Source: Artemia franciscana
Taxonomy: Eukaryota > Arthropoda > Branchiopoda > Anostraca > Artemiidae
Direction of reading: 5' to 3'
Assembly: GCF_032884065.1 (NCBI RefSeq)
Contig: NC_088868.1
Location: forward strand, 40,377,677-40,441,676
Length of the DNA stretch: 64,000 nucleotides
Translations under genes and position numbers: made by a program
The notes under the pieces: model-generated
Told to the model about the DNA's origin: nothing
Database searches by the model: none
Seen by the model: only the letters and a program-made list of their open reading frames with translations
In this document: one piece after another, positions 24,560 through 40,200 of the stretch
How the letters are laid out: every line of letters starts with the position of its first letter
Position numbering within the stretch: the first letter of the stretch is position 1

Positions 24560-25092
24560 GAGTCTTAATAATTTGAGGCCTAGATCTGGAGAATTTCCTA
24601 AGCAAATCCTTTCTTCTCTCCACGTTCCCGGAATAGAATTACACTAAATTTCCTCCGTTGAATCCTAGTTGAGAGTCAACTTTTTCCCATCAAGATTGGA
24701 AGTGGTCTCTCTTTCCCGTTATATGATACAAAACTCAAGAATTTCTTTTTCTCTTCTTTTTTTTCTCTCTCTTTCAATCGGGAAAGCGGAAGATTTATGG
24801 GACGACCAATTAAGCGTGGGGGTCCTTGGCAATATTTTTAGAATAGGTTGTTAAGAGTGAAATTATTATTAATAAAGGGGAAAAGTCCGTTAATCCTTAG
24901 TAAGAAGAAACGTTTTTATGATTAAATTATTTTGTCGTTAGTTTAGATATTTTCGCGCTGTATTCTGTTTCTGTGCGTGCTTGTAATTTGTACTGTTGTT
25001 TAATTTTCTTGCTTGTGTGTTATTTATTTATATTGTTGTGTGTATATGGCCCTTAGGCTTTTGAAATACACTTATCTATCTATCTATCTATA
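24560..25092 (+). mobile_element. LINE 3' end fragment with (TATC)n tail
   Basis: No open protein. It ends in ATATGGCCCTTAGGCTTTTG, AAATACACTTATC and (TATC)n. The fragment ending at 31726 has the same AAATACACTTATCTATC ending, so both are 3' UTRs of one LINE family. The left end is approximate. Confidence 0.55.
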
Positions 25093-25492
25093 ATAAATTA
25101 AATGAATTACCCCCTTGCCAGGAATCGTCAACGTTAAAAATTTTGTTGGGTTTTATTTTTTTTAATGTATTTAAAAGGAAATTAATTCTTAAGAAAAATC
25201 GTTTCAAAACGTGTCTGTCCCCAGTTGCCACCACTATTGTGGTGTCTGGCCTTCTAGAAAGCTTTCTGCGGGTGTTCTCGAGGAGGGAGTGTGACTACAT
25301 GGGCTTCACTTAGGTTCTAATCAAAGCATGTTAAGATTTTTTATTCTTTTAGTGAAGCGTAATGCAAATGATTGGCTCATTTTTTTTGTTTAGTTTTTTT
25401 TAACGCTCAAAATATCATTGATGATAAGTATCTTCTCGAACTATTTTATTTTTATTTTCCTTTCAGGAAATTAAAACCAGATGATGGTGCTT
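25093..25492. other. No gene recognised
   Basis: AT-rich spacer between the LINE tail and the first dispersed-family copy. Confidence 0.5.
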
Positions 25493-26040
25493 ACTCGTGG
25501 TAACAAACTGTAAATAATCAGCGACCCGGCTTAATAGTAACCAAAACTTTGAAAAATAGAATTTTGATACCAATAGACGTATCAAAAGGATCAGCTTATT
25601 CTGCTGATTTTAAATAACAGGCTTCATTAAGTTTAATAGTAATGATTAAAAGCTATAAGCCTGAAAAAATTCTCCTGGTTTTCGAGGAAAGACGGAAACA
25701 CCCCCTAAAAGTATTAGAATGTTGATGAAATCAGATTCAGCGTATGACCCAATCAGATTCAGCGTATACGAATGATCGTATAGACCCAGTGGTCCTAGAA
25801 TATCGTGAGAGGGTTCATTTGAACGGAAACTAAAAGCTCTAGTGCCCTTTTAAACTAACCAAAAAGATTGGATGGCCCCCTTCCCGCTCCTTTTTTCCCA
25901 AAGTCACCTGATCAAAATTTTGAGACAGCCATTTTTCTCATAATAGTTAAAAGGTCCAATAACTTTGCCTTTGGGGTTCTTTCTACGGAGGAATTTTCTC
26001 TGGGGAAGGAAGCTTACAGGGGGTAAACTTGTCAGGGGGA
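25493..26040 (+). repeat. Dispersed stem-loop-ended repeat, copy 1 (degenerate end)
   Basis: It begins with a decayed terminal palindrome (ACTCGTGGTAACAAACTGT) and continues with the family blocks GCGACCCGGCTTAATAGTAA, AAACACCCCCTAAAAGT, CAGTGGTCCTAGAATATCG and GATCAAAATTTTGAGACAGC. Noncoding. Confidence 0.75.
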
Positions 26041-26189
26041 ATTATATGCTGGGGGTATTTTCGAGAATTCCTATTCAAAATTATTTTTAAATGTCTTGCT
26101 TTCTTTTTTTCGTCTCAGGTTTACGCGTGGAGTTGTTGGGTAATTGCCCAAGATAACTTTTTACTTGGATTGAATTTTTTAGGATATAA

Positions 26190-27235
26190 CTTTGACAGAG
26201 AGGAGGCCTATTCACCCTCCAGCTTTTTGGTTACTTAAAAAGGCAACTAGAATTTCTAATTTTTTACGAACGTTTTTATTAGTAATAAATATAAGTAACT
26301 CACGTAACGAACTCCTATATTCGTATATTTATGACGTATATGAGTGGTTTCGCCTTCTCGTCAATACCTCACCCTTTATATTAAAGCTTGAATTTTGTCC
26401 CAATTCTTTAAGGATGAACCCTGAATCACAAATGCCGTAGAATAATTAGTTAAATTTACTAAAACTACTTTAGCGCAAAGAGCGAGTTCATTTTAAGTTT
26501 TAATACTGCTCCTTACATTCAGCTGAAATTGTTTTATTTATTTATTTTCTCATTATCTTTTTTAAATAATACTAGAAAATCCTGCACCTCTTCGTGGAAA
26601 TTTTTCTTCTCCCATGGTTAAATTCCTCCATGGAAAGATTCTCCCACGTAATACTTCGTCAATACCTCGCCCTTTACGCTAAAGCTTAAATTTTGTCATA
26701 ATTCTTTGAGAATTGTACCCTGAATCACAAGTGCCGTCGAATAAATAGTTGAAGTTACTAAAACTACTTTAGCGTAAAGACCGAGTATGTTTTAATTTTT
26801 AATGCTGCTCCTTACTTTCAGCTGATTTTTTTTATTCATTTTCTAATTGTCTTTTTTTTTTAAATAATGCTAGAAAATCCTGCACTCCTTCATGGAAATT
26901 TTCTTCTCCCATGGTAAATTCTTCTGCGGAGAGATCCTCCCACGTAACGTCAGAATTCCTTAGAATGAACCCTCCCGTTACATTCTAGGATCATTGGGTC
27001 AATACGACCACCCATGGGGAAAAAACTAAACAAATTAACACGTATTTTTGATCTCTCTCCTGGTAAAAATTCAAAATTCTACATTTCCGTAGATATAAGC
27101 TTAAAACATGTGCAGTAGGGTTCTATAATATGATGAATCTGATGGTGTGATTTTTGTTAAAAGTCTATAACTTTTGAGGGGCAATTCTCCCTATTTCTAA
27201 AGTAAGGCTGGTTTTCTCAGGCTCGTCTAACTAAA
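26190..27235 (-). repeat. Dispersed repeat, inverted copy with a ~320-bp tandem duplication
   Basis: The segment from CGTCAATACCTC (26358) to CTCCCACGTAAT is repeated from about 26660 to 26945. Both units carry TACTTTAGCG, CTAGAAAATCCTGCAC and CCATGG words. The right end (27150-27235) has the family block CTGATGGTGTGATTTTTG and TCTCAGGCTCGT in reverse orientation. The terminal palindrome is absent. Confidence 0.7.
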
Positions 27236-27469
27236 GCTATTGAAAAACAGAAACCTCAAACTTATTTAAGTAAAGTTAAGGCTTTTTTGTCTAATATTTA
27301 CTTTTTCAAAATTTAACTCTCACATAAATTTTAATCTAGCTGTATTTTTTTTTTAGATTTCGTTTGGATTGTGTTTTTCCCGTGTCATAGCTTTTTTTGT
27401 CCAATTTATATCTCTGAGATAAATCTTTTGTTGCCGCTATGTTATAATGTAGTATGAAATATGTATAGT

Positions 27470-30400
27470 ATATAGAATAAATAAATAATTTTATTGCCCA
27501 TTACAACTAGACATGAAATGCCACACAATGGAGCATGATGAAAAAAACAAAGATAATTAAAGGAAAAAGGAAAAAGCACACAAACAAATGACACACAAAG
27601 TTAACAGAAAACAATTTAAACAGAAAATTAATAAATATAAATAAACAATACATTCAAAGGCGGTGGCTAATAGCTTGAAAAAGACTATGCTTATGATCAA
27701 GTGATGAAGCAAACCGGTGCTTTCGTCTCATTACAATCATTAAAGGGTCACACAAATTATACTTAGTTAAAATTCTAGTATTACGTGTCCAAGGTGGCAA
27801 GTCAAAAAAATATAACTAGCAAACTCAAAGAAGAGCAATCTCATACACTTCTTATCCCTATCAGTAAAATTAATCCAAAAAGGTGAAAGCGCTAGGAAGT
27901 TAGGGGATACATAAGCATTGTATAAACGCTGGCAAATGATGCGGTTATGATGTGATCTACAAAATATCAAAACACCATAAGCCTTTAGAGCCTTTTCAGT
28001 GACATTTGCAGTCAGCCCTTCACGGGTTGTTTTTATATTGTGGCCAACAGGGAGTCCAAGATAAGTCATTGATTTGGAAGAAGAAATCACCTCATCACTA
28101 AACTTCCCCTCATAGGAAACATCATCATTACCCTTGGAGTCAAAAACAAGTAGAAAACTTTTGCTAGCATTAAATGACAGGCCAATTTTAGCATAATATA
28201 CACTTAAGATGTTACAAATTTCCCTCAATTGGAGGCACAGAGCGGCTTAAGTTTAAAACATCATCAGCGTAATTCAACACTGAGTCATCAAGTCCGCGAT
28301 AAATACAACTAGTGATTGTATGTGACTGCACCTCAAGGACGCTATTATTATAGAGAAGGAGATGTAATAGCACCTTGACGAATCCCTTTTTGTACAGGAA
28401 TTGTACTCTCAGAAAAACAAAACCCCCGCCAACAGGTACCTTAATTTTAACATGGAGTTATCTGTATATAGGCTACTTCTAAAACACGTTACAATGGAAT
28501 AATCAAAACCTCGAGCCAGAGCCAAAAATAGCAAATGCGAGTGTATACTAGAGTCGGAAGCTTGACGCACATCATGACTACCAAAAACTAGGAGCTCCCT
28601 CGATTCAATTAAAAGATTTGCAATAAGGCTATGGATATGATCTCTGCTTACACCCTTTTTAAATCTGAACTGTGAATCCGGGGAATAACTACATACATAT
28701 ACATCATTAATCACAAGCAACTCCACTAATTTACATAAAACAGAAGATACGGTAATTGGACGGTAAGAACCGCATACAGAGGGATCATTAACTTGTTTTA
28801 AAACAGGTGTCAAAATACCAGCACAAAAAGAATCAGGAACCAGACCGGAATTAAAAATAATCTGGTATAGAATTTCTAAATGTATCAATAGACTAATACT
28901 CCCGTGTATTAAATGCATACCACATAAACCGTCGACGCCACGGGAAGTCTTTTTCATGACCTGTAAAATTGCAGAACTTATTTTAGGTATTGACAGTATA
29001 AAACCGATACCATGAGAAGTAGAAAGATTCGCATCCAACTCTTGTTCATATATAAGTTACAGATTTGTATCGAGCAAAGAAAACTCAGTTGCGAAATGTG
29101 ATACCCATTCAGGCTCACTGGGAAGATCACAAGTAACCATGTGACTTCTACTTGCGCCTTTTGATTTTACAAATTTCCACACAGCACTAAGGTTATTACT
29201 AATTGACTGGTTAAACTTCTCCACTATAACAGAACTATGTTTTTGAAGCAACTTAATGAACTTGCGCTTAGTAAACAGTCGTACTGCACACGTTAACTGC
29301 ACAATTTCTAGGTCGACCATACTCACTCCAGAGCTTATGCCTGAATTTAGACCGATTACACGCTTCAGATAATGTACTATTCTCAGACCATTTAGAAATT
29401 TCAGTGCCAACTCGGACCGCACATGAAGAGACTGCCCCAAATTCAGCACAACGCAGTGCATGAGTGATTTCTGCACAATAAATGTTCAATAGAATTTGTT
29501 TTTCACTCACCGGTAGGGCTGATTTCTGAATGAGAAGTTGATAGGGAACTTTGATCTTCTTAGGACTATCATTTAAGACAGATCGGCAAGTAGACTCATC
29601 GATATCCTTCAATGTAGTCTTAACAGTCCTTTTTATAGGTGGTGGCTTAGAGAGGATACCATTTAATTCAATACTTTTCAAAACAGGGAAATGATCAGAT
29701 ACACAGACAACCGAGATAGACTTTTTGGCTTGATATCACTGGTGCATAAAATAAAATCGAGTTTTAAGATGGAGCCTGAAGTATGGACATATGTAAAAGG
29801 TGAATCGTTTTGGATAGAACGTAGATCTCTGCAAGTGGTTAGAAATATCTGGGATCTAGGAGAACCAGAGTTAGAAAGAGCACAGTTAAAGTCACCCATC
29901 AAAATGCAGCCTATATCTCTCGAAACACATCCAGTAACAGTATTAGAAAGTTTCAATAAAGCTGCTACAAACTTTCTTCGGAAACAGTATCCCTGTAATC
30001 AGTCGGCATATAAACTGAAATGACAACTATATTATCTATTTTCACTGCAACGAAAAGCTCAGTCATCTTGTATAGGGCTGGAGTTAGTCTAGTGTTTACA
30101 AGAACCACCACTCCACCAGAAGGTCTTCCCCTACCAGAGTGGAGTGTAGGGGAGTTTTAAAATGAAGCCTGAAGTATGGACATATGTAAAAGGTGAATCG
30201 TTTTGGATAGAATGTAGATCTCTGCAAGTGGTTAGAAATATCTGGGATCTAGGAGAACCAGAGTTAGAAAGATCACAGTTAAAGTCACCCATCAAAATGC
30301 AGCCTATATCTCTCGAAACACATCCAGTAACAGTATTAGAAAGTTTCGATAAAGCTGCTACAAACTTTCTTCGGAAACAGTATCCCTGTAATCAGTTGGC

Positions 30401-31100
30401 ATATAAACTGAAATGACAACTATATTATCTATTTTCACTGCAACGAAAAAGTCAGTCATCTTGTATAGGGCTGGAGTTAGTGTAGGGTTTACAAGAACCA
30501 CCACTCCACCAGAAGGTCTTCCCCTACCAGAGTGGAGTGTAGGGGAGTTTTAAAATGAAGCCTGAAGTATGGACATATGTAAAAGGTGAATCGTTTTGGA
30601 TAGCATGTAGATCTCTGCAAGTGGTTAGAAATATCTGGGATCTAGGAGAACCAGAGTTAGAAAGATCACAGTTAAAGTCACCCATCAAAATGCAGCCTAT
30701 ATATCTCGAAACACATCCAGTAACAGTAATAGAAAGTTTTGAAAAAGCTGCTACAAACTTTTCTTCGGAAACAGTATCCCTGTAATCAGTCGGCATATAA
30801 ACTGAAATGACAACTATATTATCTATTTTCACTGCAACGAAAAAGTCAGTCATCTTGTATAGGGCTGGAGTTAGTCTAGGGTTTACAAGAACCACCACTC
30901 CACCAGAAGGTCGTCCCTTACCAGAGTGGAGTGCAGGGGAGCCAAGAACCTTACTTCCCTGAATTTTCAGAACCCTGCTGATAGAAAGTGTTCTTGAGGG
31001 GAAAGGATATCCCTACAACACATTAAACTTTCTATTAGGGAGATTTCTCAACAGCACCACCATTAACGTTCCAAGACAGTAAGTTGAGAGTGGAAGCATT
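27470..31100 (-). pseudogene. CR1/Jockey-like LINE, decayed, with triplicated endonuclease segment
   Basis: The - strand starts near 31080 with the endonuclease motif NLLSWNVNGG and continues with KMTDFFVAVKIDNIVVISVY, MPTDYRDTVSEEKF and ILMGDFNCDLSNSG. The middle domain spans 29680-29060. The RT spans 29040-28230: SRGVDGLCGMHLIHG, CGSYRPITVSSVLCKLVE, QFRFKKGVSRDHIHS and VQKGIRQGAITSPLL, with an intact catalytic YADD at 28260-28271. The C-terminal part (28228-27767) has KIGLSFNASKSFLLVF and SMTYLGLPVGHNIKTT. Frameshifts at about 29680, 29470, 29050 and 28400 break the frame. The 3' end lies near 27470. Confidence 0.85.
29761..30938 (-). repeat. Tandem triplication (392-393 bp) within the LINE endonuclease
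   Basis: Three nearly identical units start at 29761, 30154 and 30546; GTTTTAA followed by GCCTGAAGTATGGACATATG marks each. Only scattered point differences separate them. Each encodes the same - strand piece around MGDFNC. Internal amplification of one coding segment in tandem is not a normal retrotransposition product. Confidence 0.95.
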
Positions 31101-31129
31101 CATTTAAGTAATAGCTTCTGCACTTCAAG

Positions 31130-31726
31130 ACATTTAAAACTGCTGCATGGGAGATTTGGAGACCCACAGAGGGCTTAAAATATTGCTATATATTATTATG
31201 CTGAGGGCTAAGTGCCTGCCAATTAGTGCAAAATTTATAAAATATTCTAAAGAAATATATTCCAATGAAGACAGATATACTTGCCCACTTTGAAGAGTTA
31301 AAGAGAATTATTTAGTGCATTGCTTAAGCAGGTGCCTCGGGCTCTCTACGACAAGGGAAGGGATATTTGGAAATAATAAGTTGATACTTGCAGGTGTCTT
31401 AAACGTCGTCTCAGTTTATTTGTAGAGTAGCAAGGTATCTCGAAATTTTGTTAAATAAGAAAGTAGTAAAAATGAATAAAAAAAATCTTAGTATAAAGTA
31501 TATGAAATGTTTTATTTGTGTATCTTTCCGAGTGTTAAGCGTTCTTTTCAAGGACCTTTTTTCAAGCATTAAGTACTAGTATTAGGTTAATGCAGTGTTT
31601 CATTTAAGCGTTTTATGATGATCGCTGATCAAAGTTTATGTTATTTGTGTCTTTCGTTTATGTTATTATACTGTGTTCATGGCTGTATATTTGGCTTTAA
31701 AATACACTTATCTATCTATCTATAGT
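31130..31726 (+). mobile_element. LINE 3' fragment with zinc-motif C terminus and (TATC)n tail
   Basis: Near 31270 the + strand reads EDRYTCPL and then LVHCLSRCLGLSTTREG, resembling the CX2C...HX4C C terminus of ORF2 at 24204. The segment ends AAATACACTTATC then (TATC)n at 31708-31726, like the fragment at 25092. Stops are present, so it is a dead 5'-truncated copy. Confidence 0.6.
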
Positions 31727-31762
31727 ACAATGTAGTAGCATTATGTCGTGTGTAGGTTATGA

Positions 31763-35616
<3,854 letters not shown>

Positions 35617-37180
35617 TAATTAAAGGAACAAGTTATATTTTCTTTATAAGAAAACTCATGAGGGCCATGAAAAAAATCTTCAGGATCCCCTCAAGTATTG
35701 GCATTATCCTAATTCTGTGTCACCCAATACTTTCATGCTTTACACACACACAGCCATTCTGCATCAGCAAACAAGGGATTTTTTCGCCATTTTCTGTGAC
35801 CAGATCCATTATAGAGAGAGAGAGTAGACATCTATTGATTTTTATGCAACAATGACTTGTTGGTAAAACAAAAGCTACCACTTTATTTCCAGAAAACAGA
35901 ATCGTCAGAAAACAGAAGTGATCCGCTATTCTTTTAATGGAAACTGAGTAATTTTGTATCGCCCAGTGGGGGTATAAAACCAGGTACTAGAATTGTAGAC
36001 ATTTAAGTAGACATTTACGTTTGTTTTTAAATGGTTTTCAAATTTTTTATGGTTTTGTTCAAAATAGTTCCAATGTTTTAACTGTTACCCTCTCTATTAG
36101 GGCTAGGGGAGATTCAAGTAAGTAGCTTCAGAAATCAGATAGGTAAATATCTGTTATTCTTTTTAAGTAGTTTTCAGAATCTTCAAGAATTTATCGTCCA
36201 TGATCTGAACTTTAATCTCTGCCTCTCGGAATCCATACTCAAGGCCAGTTTACAATTTCTAATCTTAAGCCCTATAGCTAATAAACAAGTTCCAAAGGGG
36301 GAAAAACCTCTAAACCAGATTAAAATGAGGTTCTTATCTAGAGAACACGACCAAAACATTCTTTTTTTGACCTGCTCATTCCTAGAAGAAATAATGCTCG
36401 TTGTTACCGGTTGTTACCGTTATTGATATCGGTTATTACCCGAAACGACTGCCACATCCAATAAAGATTGACTTTATGTCTTTCTACCAATAGAAGTTGG
36501 ATGGTGAAACAAGTTTTTACACCCATAGAATATGGTGATAATGGAAGGTAATATCCCTCCCAAGAAAATAAAATGACATTTTCCCTCTGTTTTCTCTTAT
36601 TATTGGTTCTTATTGGACATAAGCTCGATCATTAATTCAACTATTGTCAGTGTTTTTGGAACTATTTGGAACTATTGAATTTGATTATTCTTTAAAAAAA
36701 AACAGCAGGCAATGAAGTACGTAAGTGGCCTTTTTCCGTCATTATTTATTGTGGATTAGTTTAATATTAATTCAAAATACAACCCAATTTATTGACACAG
36801 GCTAGACACACACTTAAGCAAACACTAAATTATTTACTAAGAAAATAGTAATTTTTGAATGCTAAATTTGCCAAAGATTTGAAATTTTTTAATAATGATA
36901 ACTCAATTTATCTTGCCAGAAATATATAATACTGAAGAAATGGCTTAATTTAACGAAAGCAAGAAGGATATTCTTGCACCAAGTGTGAGAGGCAGGATTT
37001 GTTCAGCATTTAACCCATTGAGGTGTTCGCGGAAAAAAGCTGATATTTCGTTGTTGTAACTGCAGAACTATTACTGGTAATAGTCAAGACCCTTGGAGTA
37101 TTCAAACGAATTTCTCAAAAATTCTAAGAACAAAACTAATTCACTTTACACCGCTCCTCCTCCACACTCCTCCACCGGTA
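35617..37180. other. No gene recognised
   Basis: AT-rich spacer. There is a small cluster of GTTGTTACCGTTATT words at 36400-36450. Nothing else is assigned. Confidence 0.5.
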
Positions 37181-37239
37181 AAATAATGACCAAAAAGAAA
37201 GGAAGCAAAAGAAATCACTATTGTAAAATATTAAATTAA

Positions 37240-37620
37240 AAAACATGAAAAACTAAAACGAACAGAAGTTATTCCGTATGTAAGGGGGGCTTTCCCCTCC
37301 TCAATACCCCGCTATTTGAACAAAAAAAAATATACTTTAAAAAAAAAAATCAAGTGAAATGGCTATTGTGTTTCAGGAACCGTTTATGAAGAATTGTGAG
37401 AAAAAAGTCGAACTATAATGTAAAGAGCGTCATTTTTTAAATCCAGGAAATCTACATTTCCCTAGATTTACCCCTCCTGTCTCTTTGCAAAGGATTCTTT
37501 AATAAAAGTTTCCCCTGGCACAATCCCCGAAAAATCGTCCTTAGACAGTTTCATCCTCGCTGCGAACCATTCCTGCCAGGAAGTTTCCTGCGGACGAATC
37601 CGCCTGAAAAATAATCCTTA
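37240..37620 (+). repeat. Partial copy of the dispersed hairpin module
   Basis: It contains ACTAAAACGAACAGAAGTTA, TCCGTATGTAAGGGGGGCTT and TGTGTTTCAGGAACC, one arm and the loop of the hairpin module seen complete at 57430. The right arm is decayed. Confidence 0.6.
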
Positions 37621-37797
37621 CCAGACTTTCATTTGAGAATATAAGATATGTTTCAACCAAAAAATACGAACAGCAAAAAACTCAATAGCACAATCATAGA
37701 TTGCTCAAAAAGGCCTGAAAAACTCCAGGAATTAAATTTTTAATCATATAAGCAAAGAGAATAAAAAAATACATACTCACAAAAACAGAGAGGAGAA

Positions 37798-38730
37798 CAA
37801 AAGGAAATAGATGAAGCGATAGAAGGGAAGGGACTTCGTTCATATATAAACACAGATATCAGGCAATGCAAGACTCTGTATAATTGAAAAGAAAAATAAC
37901 AAATTATAGCTTAAAAATTTAACTTTTGAAAACAAGCCACCAGATTTTTAAATTAATAATATTTTTATGTGACCAACAAGGAACAAATAATCAATAAACC
38001 ACTTATAAGAAAAAACATCTAATGCCAAAAAATCACCCCCCCAAAAAAACATATGAAAAATTAAAAGAAAAAATATTTATTTCCAACCATTAATAAATTA
38101 GAATGAACTTTAAACAAATTAACCACTAGACATTTGAATATTTCAAAAGAATGGCAGCCCCCCAACAGCAGACGGAAGTGAATTCCATTGACTTGAATAT
38201 ACAGCCAAAGGGCTAAAATCAAACCGAACGCAAGCTGTGTCAATGACTTGTATGATCAAAACATCGCAGGTAATATGGATGAGCTTTAGAAGAAACTAGA
38301 AGAATAGAGGGAGAGGGACTTCATTCATACATAAACATAAAAATCAGGCGATGCAGGACTCCACAGAGTTGAAAAAAAATTATAGGTCAAAAGCTAAACT
38401 TTAGAAAATAAGCTACAAGACTTTTTAAATTAATATTTTTATTTGACCAACAAGGAACAAATGATGAATAAACTGCTTATAAGAAAAGACATGTAATGAC
38501 AAAAAATCACCCAAAATGTAAAAGTTAGAAAACATGATGAATAAATTAAAAAAATATTTATTTCTAACCATTAGTATATTAAAATTAACTTTACAAAAAT
38601 CAACCACCAGATGTTTGAATGTTCCAAAAGAACGGCAGCCCCGAACAACGGTTGGAAGCGAATTCCATTGAAATTGAAGATGCAACCAGAGAGTTAAAAT
38701 CGACCTGAACGCGGGCTGTGTCAACAATTC
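37798..38730 (-). pseudogene. Tandem duplicate of a LINE C-terminal fragment
   Basis: Two units (about 37798-38285 and 38286-38730) share CAGGCGATGCAGGACTC-like and GACCAACAAGGAACAAAT blocks. On the - strand each encodes a decayed LINE C terminus: GCHSFEIFKCLVVNLFKVH in one and QWNSLPTVVRGCRSFGTFKH in the other, matching the WNSLPxxVVxAxSxxxFKxxL segment common at the end of CR1/L2-like RT proteins. Confidence 0.6.
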
Positions 38731-38756
38731 TTATATGATGATTAAATTAAAAAAAA

Positions 38757-39030
38757 AACAAGTTTTTTGCACTGAAAGTAAGGAGCGATATTAAAACTTA
38801 AAACGAACAGAAATTATTCCGTATATGAAAGGGGCTGTCCCCACCTCAACGCCCCGCTCTTTATGCTAAAGTTTTATTGTTTTAAATAGTAGAGTTGTAA
38901 AAAATAGTCCAACTTTAGCGTAAAGAACGGGGCTTTGTGGAGGGGACTGTCCCTTTCATATACGGAATAATTTCTGTTCGTTTTAAGGCTTAATATCGCT
39001 CTTTGTTTTCAAAAAACTGTTTTTTACAGT
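38757..39030. repeat. Hairpin module H, copy a
   Basis: Inverted arms of about 110 bp: TCCGTATATGAAAGGGGCTG...GCCCCGCTCTTTATGCTAAA on the left and TTTAGCGTAAAGAACGGGGC...CATATACGGAATAATTTCTG on the right, around a 40-base loop. Outer blocks AAAGTAAGGAGCGA and TCGCTCTTTG-like end the arms. Confidence 0.85.
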
Positions 39031-39360
39031 TTTTTACGGATTTTTACGTTTTTTTGCGTACATAAATAATTAAAACAAAATTTGCATATTAATTTTACTT
39101 TTCTTAAACTAATAATAACCTCATAATAACCTATATTTGATTTTTGTTTCAGTCGTTTAAAAATAACTCGTGAATCAAAAAGGCTATTTAATTACAATAA
39201 TAGCGTCTTTTAAAAGTTAAAAAAGAAACTATAGCGTAAGAACAAGCTACTGAGGAGAAGCAATCCATCTCGTATACGGAATATTTTCTGTTTGTTAAAA
39301 TGTTGCTTCTTACTTTCAGTTGAAAACTTGTGTTTTATCTAGTTGTTGATCGTTTTTACT
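39031..39360. repeat. Dispersed-family flank
   Basis: Contains TAATTAAAACAAAATTTGCA and TCGTATACGGAATATTTTC, words also found at 52090-52290 and 61740 in the dispersed family. No gene. Confidence 0.5.
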
Positions 39361-39730
39361 GCACTTGGTACTAACCAAGTGACAAATAGCGATCGCAAAT
39401 TCTCTCGTTCGGTCTGTCTGTCTGTCCCGGTTTTGCTAGTTTAGGCACTTTGAGATAAGCTAGGAAGATGCAATTTGACAGGCGCATCAGGGAGCACAGC
39501 CAGTTAAATTAGAAATAGTCATTTCCCCGATTCGACCATCTGGGAGGAGTGGGGGAACGGAAACAAAAATCTTCGAAACCGGAAATCTTTGAAAGCTCTT
39601 AGAGTGGAGAGATTGGGATGAAACTTGATGGGAAGAATAAGCACAAGTTCTAGATACATGATTGACATAGTTGGAACGGATCCACTCTCTTTGGGGGATT
39701 TCTCTTTGGGGGAGTTTAGGTGCCACTATG
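39361..39730 (-). mobile_element. Second copy of the hairpin-ended array element, truncated
   Basis: It is the reverse complement of the right end at 17500-17690. Hairpin CACTTGG-TACTAA-CCAAGTG lies at 39362-39381, then GCGATCGCAAATTCTCTCG, TCCCGGTTTTGCTAG, and one array unit with GATGAAACTTGATGGGAAG and CGGATCCACTCTCTTTGGG. Confidence 0.75.
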
Positions 39731-40200
39731 ATACCACATAAGTAGGGTTTCTCTTTCAGGGATAGAGATGGAGACAGGAGTTGATGACAAAGCGAATACC
39801 CCAAATTATTTCATAATGCTGGAGCAGTTTCAACTTTAATACTCTGTTTTTCCTCGTTAAGTGGTAATGGGAAAGGCATAAATCAATTGATTAACTTATA
39901 TGGGGATATGGAGAATGCAGTGGTTCATTAATTAACCTATATGGGGATACGGAGAATGCAATGGTTCAACAAAAATAGCCTGTTGTATGGTAAGAAGAAA
40001 GCAATATTTTTGCTAAATTGTGCGTCAGATGCTAGTGACGAAGAAATAGTACTATAGAAGAAAGGAATAGTTCTGCTAAAAAGCCTAGAACATGATTAGA
40101 AAAATTCTAGATATATTACTTTAGGCCGGGAATCATAGGCGGCACAATAGTGCTGCCTAAGTAAAGAGTGATGTGGGCACAATATATTGTTCTTTTTTTT
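39731..40200. repeat. Short tandem duplication and a diverged start of segment S
   Basis: GATTAACTTATATGGGGATA (39890) recurs as an ATTAACCTATATGGGGATAC-type copy about 52 bp later. From about 40050, AATAGTTCTGCTAAAAAGCC and ACTTTAGGCCGGGAATCATA resemble the beginning of segment S (31763) at low identity. Confidence 0.45.
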
